Of a stretch of 58,759 nucleotides of DNA, positions 34,147-43,063 are shown in pieces (position 1 is the stretch's first letter; every line of letters starts with the position of its first letter). The position numbers and the translations under genes are program-made. The stretch is from Muribaculaceae bacterium (lineage in GTDB: Bacteria; Bacteroidota; Bacteroidia; Bacteroidales; Muribaculaceae): NCBI GenBank assembly GCA_029068655.1, contig JAIECF010000257.1:1-58759 (forward strand), written 5' to 3'. The notes below the pieces were generated by a model. The model saw only the letters and a program-made list of their open reading frames with translations. It was not told the origin of the DNA and ran no database searches.

Positions 34147-35709
34147 ATGGAGGTGAAGGAGGTAAAATACCCTATCGGTCAGCAGGACTTCAAGATCTTG
34201 CGCGAACGCGGTCTGCTATATATTGACAAGACTGAATATGTAAGAAAGATTGTCGATGACGGCGGTCAGTATTTCTTTCTTGCCCGTCCGCGCCGATTCG
34301 GAAAGAGCCTGTTTCTTTCTACGCTGCGCTATTTCTTTGAAGGGCAGCGAGAACTCTTCAAGGGTCTCTACATTGACTCTGCAGACTGGGATTGGGAGCC
34401 ATACCCGGTGCTCCGGCTTGATCTGAATACTGACAGATACGCCGAGCAAGGCAAGCTCGATGGTGTACTTGACAACCTTTTCAGGGACTGGGAGAAGAAA
34501 TATGAAGTAGACGTCATCGATAAGGATTATTCCCAAAGATTCAAGACCATCATAAAGGCTGCACACGAAAAGACCGGCAGACAGGTCGTGATTCTCGTAG
34601 ACGAATATGACAAACCTCTGGTCGGTAATCTTGACAAAGACGAAAACTTCGAGCACTACCGCGCAAAACTGGCCTCAATATACTCAAACTTCAAGAGCTC
34701 TGCAGAACATATACGCCTCGTATTCCTGACCGGAGTCAGCCGTTTCAGCAAGCTCAGCGTATTCTCAGACCTCAATAATCTCAACGACATTTCCTTCGAT
34801 GATGAATTTGCGGACATCTGCGGAATCACTGAAAAAGAACTTCTTTCAAGCTTTCAGAAAGGGATCAATACACTTGCTGCAAAAAGATGTGAAGATTATG
34901 GAGATGCCTGTAATTCACTTAAGCTGAACTATGATGGTTATCGCTTCACTCCTGCAGGAAGCGACATCTACAATCCATGGTCAGTCCTCAACTGTCTGCA
35001 TAAAGGCAGGATAGGTGCGTACTGGAATGCCACAGGAGCAGCTACCGTCATAGCAAAGGCTCTATACGGCGCGGATGTAGATGTAGAGAAAATTCTCAAT
35101 GCAAAATGGAAGCTCAATCGTCTCTCCGGTCTTGATCTGCGCAACGCCGATCCTACAGCCCTGCTTTACCAGACCGGCTACCTGACTATATCCAGCTATG
35201 ACACCAAAACAGACACAGTACGTCTGAAAGTACCGAACAACGAAGTCAGAGAAGGGCTTTTCTCCGATTTGCTTCAGTTTTACGTGAAGGTGAAAAGAGG
35301 AACATCCGAAAGTGTGGTCCGCGACATAATCGATGCTATTGAAGATGGTAAACCAGAAGAAATGATGAAGAGCCTCGACGCCTATTTCGCCGGAGTACCC
35401 TACGATCTAAAGATGGACAACGAGAATAATTTCCACAACGCATTCTACATACTTATGACCCTGATAGGCATCGATGCCAAGGCGGAGGCCCATACATCCG
35501 ACGGCAGGATCGACTTGCTTATCGAAACCTCCGGGTTCATCTATATCATAGAACTGAAATACGACGGGAGCCCCGAAGAGGCCCTACACCAAATCGCCGA
35601 GAAGCAGTATGTCCGGAAGTTTGCTGCAGATAGCCGCAAGCTCTTCATAATCGGAGTCAATTTCTCCTCCGAGGCACGTAGAATCGAAGGATGGAAGATT
35701 GAATCCTGA
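34147..35709 (+). CDS. AAA-ATPase with C-terminal PD-(D/E)XK-like domain (AAA_9/DUF1703 type)
   Basis: A 520-residue protein. The N-terminal ATPase has an atypical Walker A, RPRRFGKS, with Lys53, and a Walker B/sensor segment QVVILVDEYDKPL at about 150. The C-terminal domain (about 430-515, DUF1703) has GRIDLLIETSGFIYIIELKYDG, the D...ExK pattern of PD-(D/E)XK nucleases, then LHQIAEKQYVRKF. Proteins of this kind occur in many copies per Bacteroidales genome. Their role is unknown, with proposed links to mobile elements or defence. It has its own consensus promoter and no obvious operon partner. Confidence 0.92.
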   Translation: MEVKEVKYPIGQQDFKILRERGLLYIDKTEYVRKIVDDGGQYFFLARPRRFGKSLFLSTLRYFFEGQRELFKGLYIDSADWDWEPYPVLRLDLNTDRYAEQGKLDGVLDNLFRDWEKKYEVDVIDKDYSQRFKTIIKAAHEKTGRQVVILVDEYDKPLVGNLDKDENFEHYRAKLASIYSNFKSSAEHIRLVFLTGVSRFSKLSVFSDLNNLNDISFDDEFADICGITEKELLSSFQKGINTLAAKRCEDYGDACNSLKLNYDGYRFTPAGSDIYNPWSVLNCLHKGRIGAYWNATGAATVIAKALYGADVDVEKILNAKWKLNRLSGLDLRNADPTALLYQTGYLTISSYDTKTDTVRLKVPNNEVREGLFSDLLQFYVKVKRGTSESVVRDIIDAIEDGKPEEMMKSLDAYFAGVPYDLKMDNENNFHNAFYILMTLIGIDAKAEAHTSDGRIDLLIETSGFIYIIELKYDGSPEEALHQIAEKQYVRKFAADSRKLFIIGVNFSSEARRIEGWKIES

Positions 35710-35740
35710 TTCATGGAAAGGACAGTGCCTTATATGCTGA

Positions 35741-36052
35741 CTATTGGTAGCCTAATCCATATAGTCCGTCATAAGCCCACTTGAGGACTACAATGGATAT
35801 AGCAAAAAGAGAGAGGCATAGTATACTCATCATCAATGCCTGCTTTTTGTAGCCTGCTCTAAACACCCAAAAGGATATATACAGCACTCCCACAAGGGCA
35901 ATGGGAATAATAATATAATATAAAAAGTACCAAGATGATGGCAACCAAAATGGCACATATATTCCTATAGAACATGCTGTCAACACACCAAACACTACCT
36001 TACGGTAGGGAATATAACTTGCAGCCACTATTTCACGAAGTTTCATACGCAT
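35741..36052 (-). CDS. Small membrane protein, unknown function
   Basis: A 103-residue protein with three predicted membrane helices (about 17-33, 38-65 and 75-95). It starts with a short basic segment (MRMKLREIVAASYIPYRK). It lies 10 bp after another small membrane protein gene and is probably co-transcribed from the promoter at 36409-36439. I recognise no family. The two may form a small membrane complex; that is a guess from proximity. Confidence 0.6.
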   Translation of the reverse strand: MRMKLREIVAASYIPYRKVVFGVLTACSIGIYVPFWLPSSWYFLYYIIIPIALVGVLYISFWVFRAGYKKQALMMSILCLSLFAISIVVLKWAYDGLYGLGYQ

Positions 36053-36062
36053 TTGATTATTA

Positions 36063-36350
36063 TTATGAAGAGATTATATAAAAATAGATGTCATCGACCA
36101 ATCCTACGGCCACTATAAGTCCGACCTTGAGCAGGGCAAGTATAAAATATCCACCCTTGAAATAACGGTATATCAGATGTACAGTGCATGTCAAAAAACA
36201 GACCTGTATGATTACGTTCAGTATCAAGGGTAGCTGAAGGCATATTCCTGCCAATACCAAAGCGAAGAGTCCCATCGAATACCGGTCCCTGTCGACAACA
36301 GCATCATTACGCTTCGTCCATTCCTCAATACGCTTCAACCATTCCGTCAT
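36063..36350 (-). CDS. Small membrane protein, unknown function
   Basis: A 95-residue protein with a charged N-terminal helix (TEWLKRIEEWTKRNDAVVDR) and two or three membrane helices (about 26-60 and 68-92). It is the first gene of a two-gene unit and lies 59 bp downstream of a consensus promoter. No family recognised. Confidence 0.6.
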   Translation of the reverse strand: MTEWLKRIEEWTKRNDAVVDRDRYSMGLFALVLAGICLQLPLILNVIIQVCFLTCTVHLIYRYFKGGYFILALLKVGLIVAVGLVDDIYFYIISS

Positions 36351-36408
36351 ATTCGTTGAATTAAAATTACCTCCTTGCGCACCTAGCTACTCTGCGCTCT
36401 TTGCGTGA

Positions 36409-36439
36409 CAAAGGTACGGAATCGGCATGACATTGGCAA
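36409..36439 (-). promoter_or_regulatory. Consensus promoter of the small membrane-protein pair
   Basis: Minus strand: TTG (36437-36439), 20-bp spacer, TACCTTTG (36409-36416). Confidence 0.7.
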
Positions 36440-36512
36440 TTTTTCCGGTTTAGTTTTAGTTTAGAACTGCCATTAAACTATTCATGAAATAAGTGCTAAA
36501 GAACCAATGTAT

Positions 36513-37049
36513 TCATAATAAACGTATTAGTTCATCTACTGCATTAGCATCCATATCCCGGTCAAAAAACTTCTTTCCCATATCCTTTCTCCTGAAAGTT
36601 ATGGTAGATTTCGACCTTCCTACAAGCATGGCGATGTTGGCCGGACTTACTCCACACTTGATCAGCAACGCCATATGTAGGTCTGACGGCTTCAGATCTC
36701 CTACGGAGAGGACATACAGATTGCTCTTAAACTTCGGACGACTCAGTAATATGGTTTTCTCAAGTTCGTCCCATATCGGATTTGATTCGTTTATTATGAC
36801 ACCGTCGCGAATATTCCGTTGTATTTTTTCATAGACCTTGGACTCGAGTACAGCTGAAGGAATGGCAGTTTTTTTGTCAGAAGCGGACGACATCAACGTC
36901 TGCAGAAGCATGCTTCGGCTGTCTCCTGCCATTGCAATCGCCACTGCAGGATTCTCGTCATTGCGGAAGAAATACATTACTGTTACGGCAAGAGTACCTG
37001 CCGTAATGAGTGTCCCTAAGATCCACCTCATCATCTCAAGTTCCGTCAT
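36513..37049 (-). CDS. Membrane-anchored HTH protein, LuxR-like C-terminus
   Basis: A 178-residue protein with one N-terminal membrane helix (about 9-28, ILGTLITAGTLAVTVMYFF) and a cytoplasmic remainder. The C-terminal half (about 115-175) reads LKPSDLHMALLIKCGVSPAN then IAMLVGRSKSTITFRRKDMG, the helix-turn-helix seen at the end of large TPR-type Bacteroidetes regulators such as those at 17751 and 56912. It lacks their sensor part, so it is either a short relative or a truncated one. It is a single gene divergent from the MATE remnant. DNA binding is inferred. Confidence 0.7.
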   Translation of the reverse strand: MTELEMMRWILGTLITAGTLAVTVMYFFRNDENPAVAIAMAGDSRSMLLQTLMSSASDKKTAIPSAVLESKVYEKIQRNIRDGVIINESNPIWDELEKTILLSRPKFKSNLYVLSVGDLKPSDLHMALLIKCGVSPANIAMLVGRSKSTITFRRKDMGKKFFDRDMDANAVDELIRLL

Positions 37050-37074
37050 ATCCGTATGTAAATGTGTTTATTCA

Positions 37075-37082
37075 CAAAGTTA
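37075..37082 (-). promoter_or_regulatory. -7 box of the membrane-anchored HTH gene
   Basis: Minus strand TAACTTTG, 26 bp before the start codon at 37049. No TTTG at the usual -33 distance. Confidence 0.45.
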
Positions 37083-37103
37083 CAAAGATATTTTCAATAT
37101 TCA

Positions 37104-37134
37104 TTGCATACCTCGCTGTTTTTTTGTAATTTTG
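37104..37134 (+). promoter_or_regulatory. Consensus promoter reading into the hairpin RNA and MATE remnant
   Basis: TTG (37104-37106), 20-bp spacer, TAATTTTG (37127-37134). It is followed by about 200 nt of untranslated leader before the MATE start codon, far longer than other leaders in this window. Confidence 0.75.
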
Positions 37135-37161
37135 CATCACTCATCAGAGGGTCCGTAATCG

Positions 37162-37226
37162 GAATTACAGCGACTGGATAAGATGTCGGGTGCGCCCGGT
37201 AATCAGCTTATCCGGTCGTTGTATTC
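37162..37226 (+). ncRNA. Long structured leader hairpin, candidate riboswitch or small RNA
   Basis: A stem of about 20 bp is formed by 37162-37182 and 37207-37226, with two G-U pairs and one bulge. The core CGACTGGATAAG pairs with CTTATCCGGTCG. The apical loop holds a second hairpin, CGGG-TGCG-CCCG. There is no T-tract after it, so it is not a simple terminator. It lies between a consensus promoter and a MATE efflux gene remnant, where a ligand-sensing leader would be expected. It matches no riboswitch consensus I recall. Confidence 0.45.
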
Positions 37227-37313
37227 GTTTATATCCTCATAAACCCAATAAATAACTGTATAAATACACGCAAAATACCATCAATGCATAATCACTAGAA
37301 ACTAAGCGAAATC

Positions 37314-37331
37314 AATTATGCATTATGAATT
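37314..37331. repeat. Dispersed palindromic repeat AATTATGCATTATGAATT
   Basis: This 18-mer also occurs exactly within 13087-13111; related forms lie at 49567-49600 and 56034-56053. It sits in the leader just before the MATE remnant. Confidence 0.6.
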
Positions 37332-37338
37332 AAAACAT

Positions 37339-37954
37339 ATGGCATCTACAGGTCTCGACTACGCAAACGGAAAGATTCCCACCCTCTTCCGTAAGATATT
37401 CTTCCCTACTCTGCTGGGAATGATCTTCAACGCCCTCATCACCATCGTCGACGGCATCTTCGTTGGAAACGGCGTCCCCCCTCATGTTCATGATGAGCAA
37501 TGCCGTGGCGCAGTCAGCCCAGCCCATCATAAGCTATAATTTCGGCAACCATGCCGCCGAGCGCGTCACAACCGCTTTCCGACTGAGCCTACGCGTAGCC
37601 CTTCTATGCGGAACGATTGTCACCGTCAGCATATTCTTCCTTTCAGGAGGAATCGTAGGGCTATTCATACCGGTGGATTCTGAGGCAGGCTTACTCGCTG
37701 TGCATGGTCTACCGATATTCTCCTTCTGCGCCATATTCTTCGCACTCAACATAGCCTATATCGGCTATTACCAGAGCATGGGAAAGGCGGCGAGGGCAAT
37801 GACTTATACCCTATTGCGCGGCGTCATCCTCCTCATTCCCCTATTCTTCCTCCTACCCTCGCTTTCCCCGGAATGGGGAATGTGGGCGGCAATCCCGGCC
37901 TCCGAACTCGGTACATTCCTCATCATCCTCACATGCAAATTTATGACACGGTAA
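37339..37954 (+). pseudogene. MATE-family efflux transporter remnant with internal deletion and frameshift
   Basis: The N-terminal 40 or so codons (MASTGLDYANGKIPTLFRKI to VDGIFVGNGV) are a normal MepA-type MATE start. Near 37470 the frame breaks, and a second frame continues with the C-terminal half (PLMFMMSNAVAQSAQPIISY through FLIILTCKFMTR, to 37954). A MATE protein is about 450 residues; only about 200 remain, so roughly 230 residues between membrane segments 1 and 7 are missing. It cannot make a working pump. The upstream promoter and structured leader appear intact, so decay may be recent. Confidence 0.85.
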
Positions 37955-37984
37955 CTCTTTAGGGGATTATAGATCGAAGGCTGA

Positions 37985-40900
37985 TCAGAGCGGAGGAAGG
38001 GTGCGGATCGTCTGGAGGATGGAGAGAGCCTCGGTGACTGTCGGGACGTCGGCGATCAGGAAGCTACGCTTACCGTTGATGTCGCGGAGCTTCGTGCGCT
38101 TCGGATCGAGCTGAAGCCACGCCAAAAGACGGCCGAACGCCGTAGAGGCATAATATGCCGCGTTTTCCTCGCCGACAAAGTAAACGTACATCTTGCCTCC
38201 TTTGAGCGTAAGACGCTCGATTCCGAGGCGTTTTGCGGCCATTCTGAGCGGCACCACCTTGATCAGCTCCTCCGTAGTATGTGGTATCGCGCCGAAACGG
38301 TCCTTCAGCTGAGCTCGGAACTCCTCGATCTGCTCGGCGTTTTCCATATTGTCAAGCTGCTGGTAGAGCGAGATGCGCTCACTCTCCTGAGGCACGTAGG
38401 ATGGTGGAAGCCTCAACTCAAGATCACTTTCTATGGCGCAGTCTGCCACGAACTCCTCTTCACCGGGTTTGGCCGTATCAGCGAATGTATCGGCGAATTC
38501 CTCCGTCTTCAGCTCAAGGACGGACTCCTTCAGTATCTTCTGGTAAGTCTCGTAACCGAGATCTGCGATGAATCCTGACTGCTCGGCACCGAGCAGATTG
38601 CCCGCGCCGCGTATGTCAAGGTCCTGCATAGCTATGTGGATGCCGCTGCCGAGGTCGCTGAAACTCTCGATGGCCTGTAGCCTGCGACGCGCCACGGGCG
38701 TCAGCGGAGCACCCGGAGGCACCATGAAGTAGCAGAACGCCTTGCGGTCGCTACGCCCTACACGCCCGCGCAGCTGATGCAGTTCGGAGAGTCCAAAGTG
38801 ATGTGCGTTGTTGACGATGATGGTGTTGACATTGGGCATGTCCACGCCGTTCTCAACGATTGTGGTGGAGAGCAGAATGTCATAGTCGTGCGCCGCGAAG
38901 TCGAGAATCGCCTTCTCAAGCTGCTCGGGAGGCATCTGTCCGTGAGCCTTTATGACTCGCGCGTCAGGCACGAGCCTGTTGAGCATGTTCTCGAGTACGT
39001 TGAGGTTCTCTATGCGGTTGGAGATTACGAAGAGCTGCCCGTTGCGCGAGAGCTCAAAGTTGACTGCTTCCTTCACCATCTCGTCATCGAGCGTAGCTAC
39101 GGTCGTCACTACCGGATGGCGGTTGGCCGGCGGAGTGTTCAGGCTGCTCAGGTCGCGCGCTCCCATAAGAGAAAACTGCAGGGTGCGGGGTATCGGTGTC
39201 GCACTCATCGTCAGCGTATCGACGTTGACCTTCATCTGCTTCAGCTTCTCCTTAACGGCCACACCGAACTTCTGCTCCTCGTCTACGATAAGCAGCCCAA
39301 GATCCTTGAACTTAACGCTCTTTCCGATCAGTTTGTGAGTGCCTATGAGGATATCCACCTTTCCGGCCTCGAGGTCGGCGAGAATCTGCTTCACCTCCTT
39401 AGGCTTCTTTGCACGCGAGATAAACTCAACCCTTACAGGCAGATCCTTGAGGCGCTGCGAGAACGTGCGGTAATGCTGCATGGCGAGTACGGTGGTAGGC
39501 ACCAGCACAGCCGTCTGCTTTGAGTCCGTAGCGGCCTTGAAAGCGGCACGGATGGCAAGTTCTGTCTTTCCGAAGCCTACGTCGCCGCAGACGAGGCGGT
39601 CCATCGGCCGAGGACTCTCCATGTCAGCCTTTATAGCCTGCGTGGCTTTCAGCTGATCGGGGGTGTCCTCATAGACGAAGCTTGCCTCCAATTCATGCTG
39701 CAGGTAGGAATCGGGGGAGTAGGCAAACCCTTTTTCCTCGCGACGCGCCGCGTAGAGCTTGATGAGGTCGCGGGCTATGTCCTTCATCTTGCTCTTGGTG
39801 CGGTCTTTGATCCGGGTCCATGCTCCTGATCCGAGTTTGTTGATCTTAGGGGGCACACCCTCCTTACCGCGGTATTTCGACAGCTTGTGAAGCGAATGTA
39901 TCGAAACGAGGATCATGTCGTCGTTCTGATACAGCAACTTGATCATCTCCTGCGGGCTACCGTTGGTATCGGTCTTGATCAGGCCGGCGAATCGCCCTAT
40001 ACCGTGATCGATATGCACTATGTAGTCGCCGATCTCTATCTGGTTAAGCTCCTTAAGCGACAATGCGAGCTTACCGCTCCTGGCCTTGTCCGACTTAAGG
40101 CTGTATTTGTGGAAGCGGTCAAATATCTGGTGGTCGGTGAAGAAACATGTCTTTGTGTCGTGGTCTACGAATCCGGCATGGAGCGTCTGTGCCACAGGCG
40201 TGAAGTCGATCCTGTCTCCTCTGTCGGCGAATATCTCCTTTAGTCGCTCGGCCTGATACGATGAGTCGCTCAATATGAGCAGGCGGTAGCCGTCGGCTAT
40301 CATCTTCGTGAACGATTCGGAGATTATGTCGAAATTCTTGTGATAGAGTGCCTGCGGCGACGTATTGAACTCCATCACGGCGTCAGCGCCGGAGGTAGTC
40401 GCTGTCATGCCGAACTCAAAAATACGGAAGTCTTCGATCCTACGGGCGAATTCTTCTGCATCCACCACCTTTTTCATGGCCTCCGAATCACCCTCCTCGG
40501 CTATGGCGGCCGATTCGGAATACTGCTGCGAGGCTATGTCGCGGACTATGGCCACAAGCGCGGACTTATCGGCTACAAACAGCGGGATCCCGCTGCCGAT
40601 GAATTCCAGCAGCGACACGCCGTGCTCGCCGCTTCCTTCGGCTGCTGAGGCAGCCACAATAGACACCTCTCCGAGCCGCTGCTCGGAAAGCTGAGTCTCC
40701 ACGTTGAAAGTGCGTATGGAGTCGATTTCGTCGTCAAAGAAGTCGATTCGGTAGGGAAGTTCGTTGGAATAGGAGAAGACGTCGAGGATCGAACCTCTGC
40801 GCGCAAACTGACCCGGCTCGTAGACATAGTCGACATGTCTGAAGCCTAATTCCTCAAGACGCTCCTCCACCTTGGCTATGTCAGCCTTCCCGGTTGTGGA

Positions 40901-41341
40901 AAGCTTCAAGGTGCTCTTCTCGAGATCTTCCTTCATCGGTACCCTCTCGGCAAGGGCGTCGGGATATGTTACGATCCAGCCAATGCGACCGTTGCTCCAG
41001 GCATCGATGGCCTCGGCGCGCAGTATCTGCTGGGGTGCGTCGACACGTCCGTATTTTATGTGGCGTTTGTAGCCGGAGGGGAAAAACGCCACCTCGCATC
41101 CGGCCACCCGGGAGAGGTCATGATAAAGATAGCCGGCGGAGTCAGCGTCGTCTGCCACTATCACCATGGGATGACGAGAGTCTGACACCTTGCCTAAAAG
41201 CACCGATGCCGCAGAGCCCTTTAATCCTACGAGCGTCACGCGCCTTGCCTTACTGTCACCTACAAGTTTCCTCAGGGCTTTCAGCCGGGCCGGAGTGGCG
41301 AAAAGCGTGGCAGCCTCGGCGAGCGACATCTGACCGCTCAT
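37985..41341 (-). CDS. mfd: Transcription-repair coupling factor Mfd
   Basis: An 1118-residue DNA translocase that removes stalled RNA polymerase and recruits UvrA. Visible parts in order are the UvrB-like N-terminal region (about 20-330), the RNA polymerase interaction domain with YIVHIDHGIGRFAGL (about 440-520), the helicase motor with Walker A CGDVGFGKTE (about 585) and DEEQ box (VDEEQKFGV, about 690), motif VI QLRGRVGRSDRKAFCYF, and the TRCF domain at the C-terminus. Length is normal. Its ATG overlaps the stop codon of the S41 protease gene by 4 bp, suggesting coupled translation. It acts with UvrC encoded in this window at 49637. Confidence 0.97.
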   Translation of the reverse strand: MSGQMSLAEAATLFATPARLKALRKLVGDSKARRVTLVGLKGSAASVLLGKVSDSRHPMVIVADDADSAGYLYHDLSRVAGCEVAFFPSGYKRHIKYGRVDAPQQILRAEAIDAWSNGRIGWIVTYPDALAERVPMKEDLEKSTLKLSTTGKADIAKVEERLEELGFRHVDYVYEPGQFARRGSILDVFSYSNELPYRIDFFDDEIDSIRTFNVETQLSEQRLGEVSIVAASAAEGSGEHGVSLLEFIGSGIPLFVADKSALVAIVRDIASQQYSESAAIAEEGDSEAMKKVVDAEEFARRIEDFRIFEFGMTATTSGADAVMEFNTSPQALYHKNFDIISESFTKMIADGYRLLILSDSSYQAERLKEIFADRGDRIDFTPVAQTLHAGFVDHDTKTCFFTDHQIFDRFHKYSLKSDKARSGKLALSLKELNQIEIGDYIVHIDHGIGRFAGLIKTDTNGSPQEMIKLLYQNDDMILVSIHSLHKLSKYRGKEGVPPKINKLGSGAWTRIKDRTKSKMKDIARDLIKLYAARREEKGFAYSPDSYLQHELEASFVYEDTPDQLKATQAIKADMESPRPMDRLVCGDVGFGKTELAIRAAFKAATDSKQTAVLVPTTVLAMQHYRTFSQRLKDLPVRVEFISRAKKPKEVKQILADLEAGKVDILIGTHKLIGKSVKFKDLGLLIVDEEQKFGVAVKEKLKQMKVNVDTLTMSATPIPRTLQFSLMGARDLSSLNTPPANRHPVVTTVATLDDEMVKEAVNFELSRNGQLFVISNRIENLNVLENMLNRLVPDARVIKAHGQMPPEQLEKAILDFAAHDYDILLSTTIVENGVDMPNVNTIIVNNAHHFGLSELHQLRGRVGRSDRKAFCYFMVPPGAPLTPVARRRLQAIESFSDLGSGIHIAMQDLDIRGAGNLLGAEQSGFIADLGYETYQKILKESVLELKTEEFADTFADTAKPGEEEFVADCAIESDLELRLPPSYVPQESERISLYQQLDNMENAEQIEEFRAQLKDRFGAIPHTTEELIKVVPLRMAAKRLGIERLTLKGGKMYVYFVGEENAAYYASTAFGRLLAWLQLDPKRTKLRDINGKRSFLIADVPTVTEALSILQTIRTLPPL

Positions 41342-43017
41342 TTGCGTTTTTCGTTTTTCATTTTACTTTTAGCGTCGTCTGCCTTGCTAAGGATGGCGTC
41401 GTATTGCGAAGATTCGAGTATTCCTATTGCGGCCTCTACTACCGGATCTGTACGTATCTCTACGGCCACACGTCCTGCGTCCCCGTAATAGCGGGTGGCG
41501 ATCTCCTCGGCCAAATAGTCTTTTATCTCCCCTTTCTTAAACTCAAGATCACGCTTAAGGTCACTGCCCAGCGACTTCTCGAGCGTAGCGAGAGTGGAGT
41601 CGTTGTCTGCCGTCATGTACCCCTGCTCGTCGGCCTGCTTGCGGATCTCCTTCAGCAGAGCGTCAAACGATGTGTCGTACTGCATTCCCCCCTCAATGAC
41701 GAATTCCGTGAAATCGGCATACACTTCGTCTGGAATCTCAAATCTGTCGAGAGGCATACCCTCGGGATGAGTAGCGCGATATTTGTTGGCGTAGTCGAAA
41801 ATCCTGTTTTTGGTCACCAGATTATACAGGATGTCAGAGTAGGTATTGTTCTTTACCACAGAATCAGGCTGAAGACCTCCGCCGTCGCGCACTTCGCGTC
41901 CGCGCGAAGTGTAATATATGTTAGTCAGAGAGTCGGGCGTGCGTGCGACAGAGCCGTCAGGATTCCGTCGGGAATAGTCGAGCGCCTGAATGAGACGGCC
42001 TGATGGAATGTAATATTTCGCCACTGTCACTTTCAGGCTTGCGTCGTGAGGAAGAGGAAATATATTCTGCACGAGACCCTTGCCGAAACTGCGGTTGCCT
42101 ATCAGCACCGCGCGGTCAAGATCCTGCAGCGCACCCGCGGTGATCTCGGAAGCCGACGCTGTCCCGCCATCGGTCAGCACCGCGAGCGGCATATCCGGAA
42201 AGGATGGAGTATGCGTGGTCTTATAGATGCGTTCCTTGCCGTTGCCGCTCGTGCGGAGCACCTGCGTTCCCTTAGGCAGAAAATTGCCCAGAATGTCTAT
42301 CGCGCTCTCCACGAGGCCCCCTCCGTTGCCCCGCAGGTCAAGTATAAGTCTTGAGAATCCGGGATTCTTCTTCAGCGAGTCGAGCGCCGACGTTATTTCC
42401 TGCGCAGAGTTGGATATATAGCTGTTAAGGCGTATGTATCCGGTAGAGGGACTCACCATACCGGAATACGGCACTGATTTCTCTCCGACTTTCTCACGTG
42501 TGACGGTGAAGGAAAGCAGCGAGTCAGCCACATACGGACGGTTTACCTCGATGTAGACGTCGGTTCCGGGTGTGCCCTTGAGCAATCTGGACACGTCGGC
42601 ACTCTTCAGCCCCGCGGCTGCTACTGTGTCTACCTTGACGATTCTGTCGCCCGGCATCAATCCGGCCCTGGCAGCCGGACTTCCGTCTATCGGCTGCGAG
42701 ATGCACACATATCCGTCATATTCCGTGATGTAGCTGCCGATTCCGGCATATTCGCCGGTAGTCATCTTCATGAGTGCGTCCCTGTCGTCGGCCGTATAGT
42801 ATTCCGTATATGGATCCACCGTGTTGAGCATGGCGCCCGACGCCGCCTTGAAGGCTTCATCGATACGGATGGAGTCCACATAATTCTCCTCAAGCGTCTT
42901 CACGAGGGCGTTGAAGGTCTTGAGGTTGCGCTGCAGCGACATGTCATGGCTTTTCTTGGCGCAGGCGCCGGTAGATATAATAGTCAGGGCCACGATGGGC
43001 AGTAAGATCCTTTTCAT
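41338..43017 (-). CDS. S41-family C-terminal processing protease, lipoprotein
   Basis: A 559-residue periplasmic protease with lipoprotein signal peptide (ISTGAC). The order is an N-terminal helical region with DPYTEYYTADDRD (about 65-85), a PDZ domain (about 90-175, GYVCISQPIDGSPAARAGLM then PGDRIVKVD), and the S41 catalytic core (about 190-360) with GGTASASEITAGAL, carrying the nucleophile Ser, followed by RSFGKGLVQ with the general-base Lys. A long C-terminal helical tail ends in a Lys-rich stretch. It trims or degrades envelope proteins. It is translationally coupled to mfd, a common pair in Bacteroidales. Confidence 0.93.
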   Translation of the reverse strand: MKRILLPIVALTIISTGACAKKSHDMSLQRNLKTFNALVKTLEENYVDSIRIDEAFKAASGAMLNTVDPYTEYYTADDRDALMKMTTGEYAGIGSYITEYDGYVCISQPIDGSPAARAGLMPGDRIVKVDTVAAAGLKSADVSRLLKGTPGTDVYIEVNRPYVADSLLSFTVTREKVGEKSVPYSGMVSPSTGYIRLNSYISNSAQEITSALDSLKKNPGFSRLILDLRGNGGGLVESAIDILGNFLPKGTQVLRTSGNGKERIYKTTHTPSFPDMPLAVLTDGGTASASEITAGALQDLDRAVLIGNRSFGKGLVQNIFPLPHDASLKVTVAKYYIPSGRLIQALDYSRRNPDGSVARTPDSLTNIYYTSRGREVRDGGGLQPDSVVKNNTYSDILYNLVTKNRIFDYANKYRATHPEGMPLDRFEIPDEVYADFTEFVIEGGMQYDTSFDALLKEIRKQADEQGYMTADNDSTLATLEKSLGSDLKRDLEFKKGEIKDYLAEEIATRYYGDAGRVAVEIRTDPVVEAAIGILESSQYDAILSKADDAKSKMKNEKRK

Positions 43018-43063
43018 ACGGAATTATTCTATTGATTACTGTGTTTCAACGCCTCAGCAGGCA

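Noticed and set aside
34147..35709. Transposase or insertion sequence
   Set aside because: The protein has ATPase and PD-(D/E)XK motifs of the AAA_9/DUF1703 type; no terminal inverted repeats or target duplications were seen.
38777..39523. 248-codon open frame antisense to mfd
   Set aside because: Shadow of the conserved helicase domain of mfd; no signal or motif.
40894..42003. 369-codon open frame on the plus strand
   Set aside because: It lies across the mfd start and the S41 protease gene, both certain on the minus strand. The translation has no domain and unusual Arg/Ser/Pro content.
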